In this document: positions 30,618-40,408 of the stretch, one piece after another
Numbering within the stretch: position 1 is the stretch's first letter
Layout: each line of letters starts with the position of its first letter
DNA from: an uncultured Candidatus Nitrosopumilus sp.
GTDB lineage: Archaea > Thermoproteota > Nitrososphaeria > Nitrososphaerales > Nitrosopumilaceae
NCBI GenBank assembly: GCA_905612295.1
Contig: CAJQRN010000006.1
Coordinates: 1 to 49,014 of the forward strand
DNA: 49,014 nt
Reading direction: 5' to 3'
Made by a program: the position numbers and the translations under genes
The notes under the pieces: generated by a model
What the model was told of the DNA's origin: nothing
The model's database searches: none
Seen by the model: the letters and a program-made list of their open reading frames with translations, nothing else

Positions 30618-32291
30618 ATGGAAATATCTAGTAGAAATGTAGTAGAAGGTACTGCTAGATCCCCACATAGAGCCATGTACAAGGCTATGGGGCTTACAGA
30701 TAATGATTTAGCTAAACAATTCATAGGAGTTTGTCATACAGGTAATGAGGCAACCCCATGCAACATTCATCTTCCACAATTAGCCTTAGAAGCTAAACGT
30801 GGAGTATCAGATGCTGGTGCAACTCCTAGAGAATTTTCAACAATTGCAGTAAGTGATGGAATTGCAATGGGGCATGAAGGAATGAAATCATCTTTAGTAT
30901 CTAGAGAAGTAATTGCGGATTCAATTGAATTAATGGTTAGGGCACATCAGTATGATGCATTAGTTGGTATTGCAGGATGTGACAAAAGTTTGCCTGGAAC
31001 TATGATGGCAATGGCAAGATTAAACATTCCATCAGTATTTGTCTATGGTGGAACAATTAAGCCAGGAATGTTAGATGGAAAAGAACTCACAGTTGTAGAT
31101 GTTTACGAAGCTGTAGGAGCTTATGATGCAGGAAAATTATCATTAGAAGATTTAAAAAATATTGAAAATGTAGCATGTCCAAATGCAGGATCATGTGGAG
31201 GTATGTTTACTGCAAACACTATGGCATCAATTTCAGAAGCCATTGGTTTGGCATTACCAGGTAGTGCCAGCCCCCCAGCAGAAGATGGCAGACGAAATAC
31301 AATGGTATATGATTCAGGTGTTGCATGTGCTAAACTTTTAGAGATGAATATTAGACCTAGAGAAATCTTAACTTTTGAAGCATTTGAAAATGCAATAATG
31401 ATGTTAAATTCAGTTGGAGGTTCAACAAACGGCATATTACATTTACTTGCACTTGCAAATGAGGTAAATATTGATTTGTCATATGATGATTTTGAAAGAA
31501 TCAGAAAGAAAACACCTCATTTAGCTGATATGAAGCCTGGAGGAAACTATGTAATGGAATCATTGGATAAAATTGGAGGCATACCATTTGTATTAAAAAA
31601 ATTATTAGAAAAAGGATTACTACATGGAGATTGTATGACAGTAACGGGTAAAACAATTAAAGAAAATCTTGACGCCATTAAAGTGTCAGATAAGGAACAA
31701 CATGTTGTAAGATCAATTGAAAATCCACTACATGAGGTTGGTACTGCAGTTATTCTAAAAGGAAGTCTAGCTCCAGAAGGCGGTGTGATTAAAACAGCAG
31801 GTGTAGAGATGACAAAATTTACAGGTAGTGCTAAAGTTTACGATAGAGAAGAATATGCATTTGATGCAGTATCCAAAGGTGAAATTGATGAAGGAGATGT
31901 AGTTGTAATTAGATATGAAGGGCCAAAAGGCGGACCAGGAATGAGAGAAATGTTAGCAACAACTGCAGCACTAGTAGGTCAAGGATTAGGAAAAAAAGTA
32001 GCAATGGTAACGGACGGTAGATTTTCTGGAGGTACAAGAGGGTTCATGGTAGGACATGTAGCACCAGAAGCATATGTTGGCGGACCAATCGCACTAGTAA
32101 AAAATGGAGATAAAATTACAATTGATACTGAAACAAACGCTCTTGACATTCATGTATCTGAAGAAGAATTAGAAAGTAGAAGAAAACAGTGGAGTAAACC
32201 TGAACCAAATTATAAAACAGGTGCTCTTGCAAAATATGCAACTCTTGTAGGTTCAGCTGCAAATGGTGCAATTACATATGCTAACCCATAA
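30618..32291 (+). CDS. ilvD: dihydroxy-acid dehydratase
   Basis: A 557-residue enzyme that dehydrates 2,3-dihydroxy-isovalerate and its methylvalerate homologue in valine and isoleucine synthesis. Signature segments: [46 protein letters not shown] (Fe-S cluster cysteines), and [23 protein letters not shown] near the C-terminus. Full family length. It stands alone as a single gene with an AT-rich upstream region. Confidence 0.96.
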   Translation: MEISSRNVVEGTARSPHRAMYKAMGLTDNDLAKQFIGVCHTGNEATPCNIHLPQLALEAKRGVSDAGATPREFSTIAVSDGIAMGHEGMKSSLVSREVIADSIELMVRAHQYDALVGIAGCDKSLPGTMMAMARLNIPSVFVYGGTIKPGMLDGKELTVVDVYEAVGAYDAGKLSLEDLKNIENVACPNAGSCGGMFTANTMASISEAIGLALPGSASPPAEDGRRNTMVYDSGVACAKLLEMNIRPREILTFEAFENAIMMLNSVGGSTNGILHLLALANEVNIDLSYDDFERIRKKTPHLADMKPGGNYVMESLDKIGGIPFVLKKLLEKGLLHGDCMTVTGKTIKENLDAIKVSDKEQHVVRSIENPLHEVGTAVILKGSLAPEGGVIKTAGVEMTKFTGSAKVYDREEYAFDAVSKGEIDEGDVVVIRYEGPKGGPGMREMLATTAALVGQGLGKKVAMVTDGRFSGGTRGFMVGHVAPEAYVGGPIALVKNGDKITIDTETNALDIHVSEEELESRRKQWSKPEPNYKTGALAKYATLVGSAANGAITYANP

Positions 32292-32493
32292 AAATAATCA
32301 AGTCACATACAAAATCTACTAAACATTATTAAAAACAACAAGAAAGAAAGTTAAATTATTTCATATTAAATTTATGTAACACATCAAAAATTATTTTATC
32401 AAGTTACGACTAAATAAGTAGTATTATTTAATATAATAATAGTAATATTAAGTATAACTAAATTATTAAATACTAGTAAATTAAAATTTATTT

Positions 32494-32595
32494 GTGAGAC
32501 ATTTAGAGAAGAACAACGTATCATATGTACATCATTGGAAAAGAGCAATGAAAATGAGTATTGTATTATTCATGCATGGATTCCTAATCGTCTAG
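32494..32595 (+). CDS. micropeptide, DUF6356-like
   Basis: A 33-codon GTG ORF: VRHLEKNNVSYVHHWKRAMK at the start, followed by SIVLFMHGFLIV. The VxYxxHxxxAMKM...HGF pattern resembles the core of DUF6356 small membrane proteins, which are usually about twice as long; the homology is from memory. It lies in a 480-bp AT-rich region (32292-32774) after ilvD with no other gene. Confidence 0.4.
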   Translation: MRHLEKNNVSYVHHWKRAMKMSIVLFMHGFLIV

Positions 32596-32774
32596 AATAC
32601 TATGTCAGTGAACAAGTAAAGAAATAATTGTGTTTAACTAAATATTTTAAAAATCTAATAGTCCATTATTAGTTAAAGATGAAATTACTTTAAAATGAAA
32701 ACATTACTTGTTACTAACCTAATTTATTTTTTATAGCATATCCATTATTATTTTTTTAAAATATATTTTTAAAA

Positions 32775-33443
32775 CTATTCTAATTCTTTATCTTTTTTAA
32801 AACAATTTTCTGCTTCCTCGTCTCTACCTAATTTTTTTAATGCAACACCCTTGTATCTCAATGCAGAGGGATATCCAGGGTTCTTTTTAATTACTTTATC
32901 AAAGCATTCAATAGATTCTTCAAATTTTTTTAAGTTGGCTAATGAATTAGCTTTGTTAAACAATGCTCTCAGATCTTCAGAGTCTAAACTAAGTGATTTA
33001 TCATAACATGGAATAGCCTCTTCAAATTTTTTTAAGTTGGCTAATGCATTACCTCTGTTAAACCATGCATTAGGGTCATCAGAATTAAATCGAATTACTT
33101 GATTGTAGCATATGATAGATTCCTCATATCTTTCTAGTTTGTTTAATGCAAAACCTTTGTTACTCCATGCCCTCAGATCTTCAGGATTTAATCTAATTGC
33201 TTGACTGTAGCATATGATAGATTCCTCATCTTTGCCTAGTTTGGCTAATGAATTACCCTTGTTAGTCCAGGCACCCCAATTTTTAGAGTCTAAACTAAGT
33301 GATTTATCATAACATGCAATAGCTTCTTGGTCTTTGCCTAGTTTGGCTAATGAGTTACCCTGATCATACCAATTTTTAGCCTCAATTATCCAATTTTCTT
33401 TTCTCTTATCAATTTTAGATTTACCAAAACTAAACAATCCCAT
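32775..33443 (-). CDS. tetratricopeptide repeat protein
   Basis: About 222 residues from the ATG at 33443 (MGLFSFGKSK); an upstream in-frame ATG would add eight. Six TPR units of 34 residues follow, with consensus AWxNKGNSLAKLGKxEEAIxCYDKSLSLD. Units 1 and 4 share the phrase CYDKSLSLDS. The TPR superhelix is a protein-binding scaffold. The MGLF start resembles that of the GY-repeat protein at 2195-2908. No neighbour suggests the partner. Confidence 0.85.
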   Translation of the reverse strand: MGLFSFGKSKIDKRKENWIIEAKNWYDQGNSLAKLGKDQEAIACYDKSLSLDSKNWGAWTNKGNSLAKLGKDEESIICYSQAIRLNPEDLRAWSNKGFALNKLERYEESIICYNQVIRFNSDDPNAWFNRGNALANLKKFEEAIPCYDKSLSLDSEDLRALFNKANSLANLKKFEESIECFDKVIKKNPGYPSALRYKGVALKKLGRDEEAENCFKKDKELE

Positions 33444-33593
33444 ATCCAAATATTGTAAGATATCCATTTAAGATTTTTTTATTTTTTATAAAAAGATCAA
33501 ATAGTTTGAATGTCTACTATATGAAATTCCGTATCATGAATTTATGAAAATAGATTACATTGTTTAAAAACTAAATCAAAGAATAAAAATAGT

Positions 33594-33692
33594 ATGTATC
33601 AAAAGAAACTTCTACAAGATCAAAAAGAACGTTCAGTCCTTTTTGTAGGATTTCTACTTATTGTGGGAATATGTATTATGATGATCCCATAA
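33594..33692 (+). CDS. single-pass membrane micropeptide
   Basis: A 32-residue ORF: a basic head (MYQKKLLQDQKERS) and one hydrophobic helix (VLFVGFLLIVGICIMMIP). This is the typical type II small membrane protein layout. It lies in a 390-bp gap between the TPR gene and a small zinc-protein gene. No family known. Confidence 0.5.
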   Translation: MYQKKLLQDQKERSVLFVGFLLIVGICIMMIP

Positions 33693-33830
33693 TTTTTTTA
33701 TTTTTATTCAGATTGAAAAAAGTGTTTACTTAGTGATTAGAAGTTTGTTTATCTGAGGAGTGTTGCAGTAAAATTATATTTTTTTATAATTTAAGAAGAA
33801 GATAAAGATAGGTAAAACCAACAGAATGTA

Positions 33831-34247
33831 TTGAATAATTCAGATGTGTATGAATGTGAGCATCAAAATAAAACCATAAGAAAAATGGAGTCAGGATGTA
33901 ACATAATAGTTTGTAACAAATGTTATGCAGAATTTACAAATGTATCTACACGACCATTATCTTTAGCAAAACAAATTTTAACTTTAAGTAACAAAAAGAT
34001 TGAAAATATGTCAACATTTATGGACGGCAAAGGACCAGATGATTTATTAAATTCATGGTATGATTGTAACAAAGATGTTTTAGAACAATTGAAAAAACTA
34101 AAAATTATTTCTGAAAATATTAAAGATGAAGAAATTACAACAAAAGATGAAACAAATTATAATTTTAAGGACATACTGCACAATACAGACCTAGATGGGA
34201 AAAATCTCCATAATTTGTATAGACATTCTACAAAATTGATTAAATAA
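33831..34247 (+). CDS. hypothetical protein with N-terminal zinc motif
   Basis: A 138-residue protein from TTG. The N-terminus has CEHQNKTIRKM, then GCNIIVCNKCYAEF; these cysteines (about 8, 21, 26, 29) and His10 form a likely zinc ribbon. The rest is helical, with IENMSTFMDGKGPDDLLNSWYD in the middle. Unrecognised. It converges with the helicase gene, 24 bp between their ends. Confidence 0.65.
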   Translation: MNNSDVYECEHQNKTIRKMESGCNIIVCNKCYAEFTNVSTRPLSLAKQILTLSNKKIENMSTFMDGKGPDDLLNSWYDCNKDVLEQLKKLKIISENIKDEEITTKDETNYNFKDILHNTDLDGKNLHNLYRHSTKLIK

Positions 34248-34270
34248 TTAATAAAAAATTAGAAACATGA

Positions 34271-35950
34271 CTAAAATTCATCCATTCCTAATACATCATA
34301 GTAAGCTTTAGGTATCATTTGTTGGCCTTTAAAAAATACATTATTTACAGCCGTATCAAGAACATATGTTCTTGCCCAATCGTCGTCACTTCTTATTGAA
34401 CGGCCAAATCCTTGCAATAGTTTAGTCAATGTTTGAGAAGTATACCACAAAGGAAATTTATTCATTTTTGCTTTTGTTCTTTTTTCAGTGTAATTTGGAT
34501 ATGGTACTTTTGCAATAATTTGAAATCGAGATAAATCATCTTTCAAATCTACACCCTCCCACAGAGATGATGAAAGTAAAACACCAGTAGGATCAGAAGA
34601 ATGTTCTGAGATTACTTCGTCTTGTGTTTTATCCTCTTTGTTTTTACTATGACAAAGTCGAATTCGTCTAGTATTTTTTGGAGATAGATATCTAATAATT
34701 CTATGGCATCGTGGAATTGAAGAAGTCAGTATTAATCCACGTTGATCAGAGTGATCATCCAAAATTCGATCAATTGTTTTTATTACTTCCAATTCGTCTT
34801 CTTCAGTGGAACCATAACTTAATCTCCTAACATTGAGAAGATCAATTTTTCTATGTTCTAATGGAAATGGAGATTTAGCTGTATCAACAAATGCGACATC
34901 ATCTTTTTCTAAACCCATATTTTCACAAAAACTAGATTTGTGTATTGTTGCAGACATAAAGATTTGGTATTCTGTTTCAAAAAATTCGTGTGCAAATTTT
35001 GAAACGTCAATTGGTTTTACAGATATAGTTCTAAAATTACCATTGATGTCTTTTACAGGATCATTAACTACAAAGTTATCTTTATCTGCAATGATGTCAA
35101 TTTTTGCCTGTGCAGCCTTATCATAACGTCTCTCTAAGCCTGTAATTAATTCAAAATCAGGATTGTTCTGAAATATACTACTTTCTTTGATATCCTTAAT
35201 CTTTTTAGCATATGAAAATGCAATATCATCAGTTAGTTGAATCATAGAATCTAAATCCGTAAAATTGTATCTATCAGTACTCAGATTACATTCATCCACC
35301 TGTCCAGCAAAAATATCAAATCCAACAAATTGGATTATTTGATCTTCAATTTTATGTGCTTCATCAAATACAGTGACTTTTCTATTAAGATAATCAGCAA
35401 ATAATTTTTTGTTGTATTTCATAATGGTAAAAAATGCATGGTAATTCCATAAAGAGTGCTTAGAAACAAGAGCATCATATTTTTGTAAATAATAATGACA
35501 TGAAAGAGGATCTTGGGTTTTATCTTCAACTTTTTTAATTGTAGGTTTGAATTTACAGACTTGAACCACCTCCTTTCCATTTTTATTTATTCTTTCTTGG
35601 CATTGGCCCTTGTCACAAGTTAATCCCCCCCTCATTGCTTCTCTATCATCATCTACTTTTTCAGCATCCATTAATTTCAAACATGGAAAATTTTGTTTTC
35701 CTTTAACTGGTTTTAAAAATGGAATATCCTTGATGTATTGATCTTGTAAATGTTTAGAAGCTGTTACAGTAAAAGAGCTATCAAAATAATTTGAAACAGT
35801 AGCACCGACTAGAGATTTTCCAACTCCGGTAGGAGCACAAATAACTATTTTTTTGTATCCAGATTGAAGATTTACTTCAATTTCATCTAGTATATCTTGT
35901 TGAATTTGACGTGGACTAAAGGGATCAGGAAATTTGTCTAAAAGAGTCAA
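34271..35950 (-). CDS. XPD/DinG-family Fe-S DNA helicase
   Basis: A 559-residue superfamily 2 helicase of the Rad3/XPD/DinG type, which unwinds DNA 5' to 3' with ATP. Walker A is APTGVGKS (39-46), DEAH at 196-199 (VFDEAHKIED), and the Fe-S domain lies between them, with cysteines at about 90, 112, 117, 132 and 151 available for a 4Fe-4S cluster. C-terminal motifs: LTSSIPRCHRII, SSLWEGVDLKDD, and LLQGFGRSIRSDDDWA (motif VI). It begins at TTG. Shorter than true XPD (about 650), closer to archaeal DinG-like proteins. The upstream, divergent gene is the GIY-YIG-like protein. Confidence 0.88.
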   Translation of the reverse strand: MTLLDKFPDPFSPRQIQQDILDEIEVNLQSGYKKIVICAPTGVGKSLVGATVSNYFDSSFTVTASKHLQDQYIKDIPFLKPVKGKQNFPCLKLMDAEKVDDDREAMRGGLTCDKGQCQERINKNGKEVVQVCKFKPTIKKVEDKTQDPLSCHYYLQKYDALVSKHSLWNYHAFFTIMKYNKKLFADYLNRKVTVFDEAHKIEDQIIQFVGFDIFAGQVDECNLSTDRYNFTDLDSMIQLTDDIAFSYAKKIKDIKESSIFQNNPDFELITGLERRYDKAAQAKIDIIADKDNFVVNDPVKDINGNFRTISVKPIDVSKFAHEFFETEYQIFMSATIHKSSFCENMGLEKDDVAFVDTAKSPFPLEHRKIDLLNVRRLSYGSTEEDELEVIKTIDRILDDHSDQRGLILTSSIPRCHRIIRYLSPKNTRRIRLCHSKNKEDKTQDEVISEHSSDPTGVLLSSSLWEGVDLKDDLSRFQIIAKVPYPNYTEKRTKAKMNKFPLWYTSQTLTKLLQGFGRSIRSDDDWARTYVLDTAVNNVFFKGQQMIPKAYYDVLGMDEF

Positions 35951-36049
35951 GGATGATGATCTCAGTCATAGGTATTAAAAGCATGAAGGTTCTTGTACTA
36001 TACAGAATTTACCATCCTAGTTTAATATCTAGTCAAAATATCATACATT

Positions 36050-36367
36050 ATGGAATTACTAGATGATAAAATGAGAGTGTGGATAGATAGTGCAAAATTA
36101 GTAAAAGCAGTCTCAGGTGTCTACGTATTGTACAATAGAAAAAAAGAACCAATCTTTATTGGTGAAACAAAAAACTTAGAAACTACATTTACAAAATATG
36201 TCGATACAGAATTTGAAGGAGATGAATGCATGCAAAAAACTGCAGCATATCAAAGAATATTTACAAAAGATCATGAAGAAGAGCAAAAACAAGTAATGGA
36301 AAATTTCAAAAATGAAACAGGTAAACTTCCTGATTGTAACAATAAAATTAAAATTGAAACACCGTAA
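36050..36367 (+). CDS. degenerate GIY-YIG-like protein
   Basis: A 105-residue protein. SGVYVLYNRKKEPIFIGETKNL (about 23-44) matches the GIY...YIG hairpin of GIY-YIG nucleases, though the second motif reads FIG. The helix that should carry the catalytic arginine reads ETTFTKYVDTEF and has none. The C-terminus (QKQVMENFKNETGKLPDCNNK) matches no nuclease motif. Probably a nucleic-acid-binding, inactive relative. Divergent from the helicase by about 100 bp. Confidence 0.65.
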   Translation: MELLDDKMRVWIDSAKLVKAVSGVYVLYNRKKEPIFIGETKNLETTFTKYVDTEFEGDECMQKTAAYQRIFTKDHEEEQKQVMENFKNETGKLPDCNNKIKIETP

Positions 36368-36512
36368 AAATTAATTTAATTTTTTATTATATCATAGAAC
36401 AAAGAAGTAGAATCAACAGTTTCCAGTTTAAAATAAAAGAAAAATATCACGTATTTTAGTTTTCAAGGTAAAAACAGCAAAGTGATAAAAGCAATTGTGG
36501 CATAGCAATATT

Positions 36513-36644
36513 ATGCATCAATGTTACTACTGTGAGCAAATATTTGACTCAAAAGAAGATTTATTCCAGCATGCTGAAATTCATTCAGATACTGAAAGAA
36601 ATAAAGAAAATATAGATAGACAAAAAAAAGTAACAAAAAATTAA
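36513..36644 (+). CDS. single C2H2 zinc-finger protein
   Basis: A 43-residue protein: CYYCEQIFDSKEDLFQHAEIH is a complete classical C2H2 finger (C-x2-C-x12-H-x3-H) with the conserved Phe and Leu, followed by a charged helix (SDTERNKENIDRQKKVTKN). One finger seldom reads DNA alone, so it probably binds RNA, protein or acts as a dimer. Small C2H2 proteins are common in archaea and their viruses. Located in an AT-rich gap. Confidence 0.75.
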   Translation: MHQCYYCEQIFDSKEDLFQHAEIHSDTERNKENIDRQKKVTKN

Positions 36645-36968
36645 CCATACTAATTAAAAATAAAGTAGAATTTAGAATCAATTTAATTTAAAACTATAGA
36701 TAAAAATTTATTTCAATTAGGTTAAATTATGAGTAGATGAATCTTGCCATAAAACACTCCAAAAATATGAAGTATTAGATAGTTTATTTTACATGATTAA
36801 AATTAATAAAAATAATCATAAATAAATAGATAAAATGGTTGGGGTCTACTGTTAGAAAAAGTGAACATGTAGATATTCATTTAAAATATTATAGAATTTT
36901 TTTAAATTATTTAAATTCAATATTCAAAAATAAAATTATGAAAATGAAATATAAAAATATTTTATGAA
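36645..36968. other. AT-rich intergenic region
   Basis: Over 320 bp of very AT-rich sequence without a supported gene or clear repeat. It separates the C2H2 gene from the DUF922-like gene, whose stop is at its right end. Long A and T runs could act as terminators for both. Confidence 0.4.
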
Positions 36969-37505
36969 TTAAGATTGTGAATTTTTAAAAATATTTGTAT
37001 ATTTTAGTTGATTTGAGATATTTTGACCGTATTCAGTTTCCACATCATACTCTTTACGTTTTTTTGCTAAAATCAAACTTAGTTTATCTACTTCATTTGA
37101 AATCATTTTACCTGAATCTACTTTAGCAAATTGTTTTCGCTGTGCATCATTCTGGCCACGTGTCTCAAAAACTTTATGATAAAAATTTTTTTCAAATGTA
37201 ACATCATGATCTCTTCGAAGCATTTCAGCCAAATCAAAATGACCCTGTTCATGTTTTAATAAATTATCATTAGATTCAGATTCTCTAACCCATGACAATA
37301 AAGGATGAAACTCTGTGACAATTTGGATATTATCAATTAAAAAAACTACTTTATCATTTACTTTGTCAGAGTCAACTGTCCACGTAAACCCATATTTGAT
37401 AGCACTATGAGAATCCTCAAAGACTGCAGGATTCAATTCAGCTTTAAAATCAGACCATTTTAAAGAACAATCACTTGTCCAAGAAATAACATAATTTTCA
37501 CTCAT
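36969..37505 (-). CDS. DUF922-like putative zinc protease
   Basis: A 178-residue protein. The middle reads LLKHEQGHFDLAEMLRRD (about 80-97): HEQGHFD is the conserved metal site of DUF922 proteins, predicted zinc-dependent proteases that have H-E-x-x-H. The N-terminus (SWTSDCSLKWSDFKAELNP) matches the W-x-DF start of the family. There is no signal peptide, so it is probably cytoplasmic here. Activity has not been shown in the family. Confidence 0.75.
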   Translation of the reverse strand: MSENYVISWTSDCSLKWSDFKAELNPAVFEDSHSAIKYGFTWTVDSDKVNDKVVFLIDNIQIVTEFHPLLSWVRESESNDNLLKHEQGHFDLAEMLRRDHDVTFEKNFYHKVFETRGQNDAQRKQFAKVDSGKMISNEVDKLSLILAKKRKEYDVETEYGQNISNQLKYTNIFKNSQS

Positions 37506-37817
37506 AATTATAACGATTGTTAAGTGAGAATAAAATTATTGATAATCATCTATTTTCTAAAAACAATAAAAAGAATCAAACCTAGGCACAATTATAAAAA
37601 TAGTAAAAACAACATAATTTTTTTAACCCATTTTGATGAATTCATATGACATTTTTTATTTTAACAATTTTTTAAAATTATAATTATTAGAATATTGGAA
37701 GCAGGAGGAAACTAATTAGATCATTTCCGTAACTCCCAAAGAGTCGATGCAAAATGATCAAATTGGCCTGTTTCCAGAATTCTAAACTATTAATTTTAGA
37801 TGTTTTTACCACATGAT
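37506..37817. other. intergenic region without a supported gene
   Basis: About 310 bp of AT-rich sequence. A block near 37697-37790 is less AT-rich (ggaagcaggaggaaactaa, aattggcctgtttcc) but has no ORF or tRNA-like fold. The 11-mer AATTGGCCTGT recurs near 41736, too short to mean anything alone. Confidence 0.35.
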
Positions 37818-37904
37818 ATGGATATAAAATTTATAAAATTTTATGTATGTATGGGGATTTCTCTAGCAGCATCAGCTGTGGGTTTAATAATATTATTTGC
37901 ATAA
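37818..37904 (+). CDS. hydrophobic micropeptide
   Basis: A 28-codon ORF: MDIKFIKFYVCMGISLAASA at the start, then VGLIILFA. A single hydrophobic helix with a basic start. Only the composition supports it; it may be chance in AT-rich DNA. Confidence 0.35.
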   Translation: MDIKFIKFYVCMGISLAASAVGLIILFA

Positions 37905-38063
37905 AAATAGAAAATTTGGTCAAATATGAGGATTAAGCAAGTAGGGACATTCTTCTTTATTTGTAAATAACTTAAGAACTATTTTGGAAAAAAATCAATA
38001 TTTTTAATTATTTTAGAATAGATCAAATATTATTATGGTATAAAATAAATTAAAATTAAGAAA

Positions 38064-38276
38064 ATGACTGAATGTCCAACGTGTAAGTTATCCATGGAAT
38101 CACATTCAACTGAAGAATTAATGGAATGTTGTATGAAGCAAGTAGGAGAAGAGTTTGTAGAAGAGCAAAAAGGCACATGTCCTAACTGCAAACACAAAAT
38201 TAAAGAGCATTCAGATAAAGGATTGGCAGAATGTACAATAGAATTTTTAAAATCAGCAAGTAATAGTTTAAGATAA
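38064..38276 (+). CDS. small protein with duplicated CPxC...H motif
   Basis: A 70-residue protein made of two similar halves: CPTCKLSMESHSTEELMECC (about 4-23) and CPNCKHKIKEHSDKGLAEC (about 39-57). Each gives C-x2-C, H and C, enough for one zinc site per half or a shared pair of sites. It arose by internal duplication. It is followed 28 bp later by the 198-residue gene on the same strand. Function unknown. Confidence 0.7.
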   Translation: MTECPTCKLSMESHSTEELMECCMKQVGEEFVEEQKGTCPNCKHKIKEHSDKGLAECTIEFLKSASNSLR

Positions 38277-38304
38277 GATTAAACAATAGAGAATAAGAGG
38301 CTAC

Positions 38305-38901
38305 GTGTTGAATCAATTAACAAAAAAAATAATTAACGAGTTTTCACCAATGTGGACGAATAAACAAGTATGGGAATTTGAAGAGATTAATGAAAATTTA
38401 ACTTTTGATATGATTTATGCAGAACCAGGTAAATATGATCAAAAATTATGGGAATCAAAATCAGCACATTTGGATTCAGATGTTAGGGATGTAGCTGTTC
38501 GAACATTTGATAATTTATTAGAAGGTGAAGAATTGTGGGTAGCAAGTAAGGGTAAAAAACAACTAGATATAAAATTCATCCCATATCTAATGGCCACTAT
38601 TGTGGACACCATGATTGAGGAAGAGGTTTGTCTTAATCTTAGACAAGACAAGGATTGTTTGGTAATATCAATAGATAGAAATGCAGATGTAATTGATTGC
38701 AAAGAATTTTTTGAAGAGTTTTACCATTTAGCAACTGGGTTCAATTATGATACAGATACAGGAATTCCAGAGGATCAAACAGAAGCAGAGATGTATTTAA
38801 CAAGATTACAAGAAGAATTTGATGAAAAAATGAAAGGTATGCTTGGAGACATGTATCTACCAGGAAATAATGATCCAGATACAATTAATGCCGAAGTATA
38901 G
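38305..38901 (+). CDS. conserved hypothetical protein
   Basis: A 198-residue acidic soluble protein starting at GTG (MLNQLTKKIINEFSPMWTNK). The composition suggests a helical N-terminus and an alpha/beta middle (FIPYLMATIVDTMIEEEVCLNL). No catalytic motif recognised. It is the second gene of a run that includes 38064-38276 and 38931-39308; 29 bp separates it from the latter. Family unnamed. Confidence 0.65.
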   Translation: MLNQLTKKIINEFSPMWTNKQVWEFEEINENLTFDMIYAEPGKYDQKLWESKSAHLDSDVRDVAVRTFDNLLEGEELWVASKGKKQLDIKFIPYLMATIVDTMIEEEVCLNLRQDKDCLVISIDRNADVIDCKEFFEEFYHLATGFNYDTDTGIPEDQTEAEMYLTRLQEEFDEKMKGMLGDMYLPGNNDPDTINAEV

Positions 38902-38930
38902 GTAAAATATAAGAAAATAAACAAGTTAAC

Positions 38931-39308
38931 ATGTCAGAAAGAAAACCATTTAGAAAATTTCGAAATAATGGACCTACTCTAACCATAGAACAAAAAATAG
39001 AACAGTTTATTTTAAGAAATTCAAAAAATGGCTATTTTACAAAAGTATCTACAATCAATTTTAAATTTGAAATTTCAGAAAGTAAAGCATGGGAAGTAGT
39101 TGGAGAATTATTGTTCAATGGAAACATAGAATCAATACATGATCAAAATACAGGAGACATGAAATTATGTGAATATGAAAAAACATATCAGATAATGGAT
39201 TTAGAAAGAATTAGAAATAGAGACAGGTATAGGAATAAGAAAAAGCCATCTGTAAAATCAAATAAAAAACCAATTAAAAAAGAAAATAATAAAACACAAA
39301 ACTCTTAA
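38931..39308 (+). CDS. possible winged-helix, basic-tailed protein
   Basis: A 125-residue protein. Residues about 15-70 (TIEQKIEQFILRNSKNGYFTKVSTINFKFEISESKAWEVVGELLFNGNIESI) look like a winged helix, with SESKAWEVVGELLFNGNI as the recognition helix. The last 35 residues are strongly basic (RNKKKPSVKSNKKPIKKENNK), which favours DNA or RNA binding. Third gene of a same-strand run. Function unknown. Confidence 0.65.
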   Translation: MSERKPFRKFRNNGPTLTIEQKIEQFILRNSKNGYFTKVSTINFKFEISESKAWEVVGELLFNGNIESIHDQNTGDMKLCEYEKTYQIMDLERIRNRDRYRNKKKPSVKSNKKPIKKENNKTQNS

Positions 39309-39388
39309 TTCATTATAAGAATAGAGAGAAGTAATGTATGAAGAAAACTTTCCAGTTCAATGTCATCCAATAATTATAATAAAGAAAA

Positions 39389-39565
39389 ATGGAGATATTA
39401 AAAATGAAACAGTGTAAAATATGCGGTAGTCCCTTAGGTAAAGAGCCAACAACTGAAGAATTAGAAACACATTGGAAAAAACATCACAGTTGGCATTGGG
39501 AATCAAATAATAAAAAAACACCAGAAGACGCATTGTTAAAAAAACAAAGTTAAAAAAATAAAATA
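39389..39565 (+). CDS. small C2H2-like zinc protein
   Basis: A 58-residue ORF (53 from the second ATG at 39404). CKICGSPLGKEPTTEELETHWKKHHSWHW has C-x2-C followed by H-x3-HH and H, a zinc finger with an extended histidine end, and then a Lys-rich tail. It resembles C2H2 fingers with a longer loop. A 27-codon ORF in another frame (39334-39417) overlaps its start. Function unknown. Confidence 0.55.
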
Positions 39566-39655
39566 ATTAATTGCCTACAAAATAAACTAGTGGTAAAAAA
39601 ATTGTAAAAAATACAGAACAAAACGGACAATTATTTTTTTAAACTAGAACAATTT

Positions 39656-40387
39656 ATGCGACTATCTTTTATATCACTAAAATTGAAATTGATCAATTTG
39701 GTTTCAAAAAATATTATTGTGTTATTGGCAATTGTAGCAATATCTACTACACTAGTAATTTCACCAGCATTTGCAGATTGGGATAAAACAAAATATCCAA
39801 ATATTGAAGGGACCCTAGCAGTTGAAAATAATCAAAATTACTCAGAACTTGCACAAATTACATTAGTTGATGCAATGACTATTGCTGAAAATAACGTAGA
39901 AAATAGTAAAAGCATGTATGCAAAACTTTCTTCAATTAACGGATACCTAGTTTACAAAGTAGTCATGACTAATGATGATCACGAATACAGTAAGGTTCTA
40001 GTTGATGCAGGTAGTGGAGAAGTGCTTTATGTCACAGATGCAAAATCTTTTGATTCAAACAAAAAGAAAAAGCACAGTGATAGCAAACAGGACAATAAAC
40101 ATGATAAAAAAATGAGAGATTATTACAAGGATATGACCCCCGAACAAATCGCTGAAAAGAAAAAGCAGTTTAAAGAAATGGGAGAGGCCTGGAAATCATT
40201 ATCAATTCCAGATAAAGCTGCAATGATTATGCACTTTATGCAAATGAAATTACAATGGGATGTAATGTCTGATGGAGAAAAGGAAGAACAAAAACTTGAA
40301 ATGAAAAACAAATGGAAAGGACTACTAACAGCATCACCTGAAGAAAAGAAACAAAAACTTGAAGAATATGTTAAATCAATAAAGTAA
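39656..40387 (+). CDS. exported PepSY-domain protein
   Basis: A 243-residue protein with a long signal peptide (cleavage near SPAFADWDK, residues 40-42). A PepSY domain follows (about 60-125): ITLVDAMTIAENNVENSKSMYAKLSSINGYLVYKVVM...KVLVDAGSGEVLYV. PepSY proteins often inhibit or regulate secreted proteases. The C-terminal 100 residues are a charged helical region (KKMRDYYKDMTPEQIAEKKK). It converges with trpB, 21 bp between the stops. Confidence 0.78.
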   Translation: MRLSFISLKLKLINLVSKNIIVLLAIVAISTTLVISPAFADWDKTKYPNIEGTLAVENNQNYSELAQITLVDAMTIAENNVENSKSMYAKLSSINGYLVYKVVMTNDDHEYSKVLVDAGSGEVLYVTDAKSFDSNKKKKHSDSKQDNKHDKKMRDYYKDMTPEQIAEKKKQFKEMGEAWKSLSIPDKAAMIMHFMQMKLQWDVMSDGEKEEQKLEMKNKWKGLLTASPEEKKQKLEEYVKSIK

Positions 40388-40408
40388 ACTCAGAAATATA
40401 TTAATTTA

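Noticed and set aside
37680-37790. Less AT-rich block that could be a tRNA or small RNA
   Set aside because: No cloverleaf, T-loop sequence or C/D box pairs could be found.
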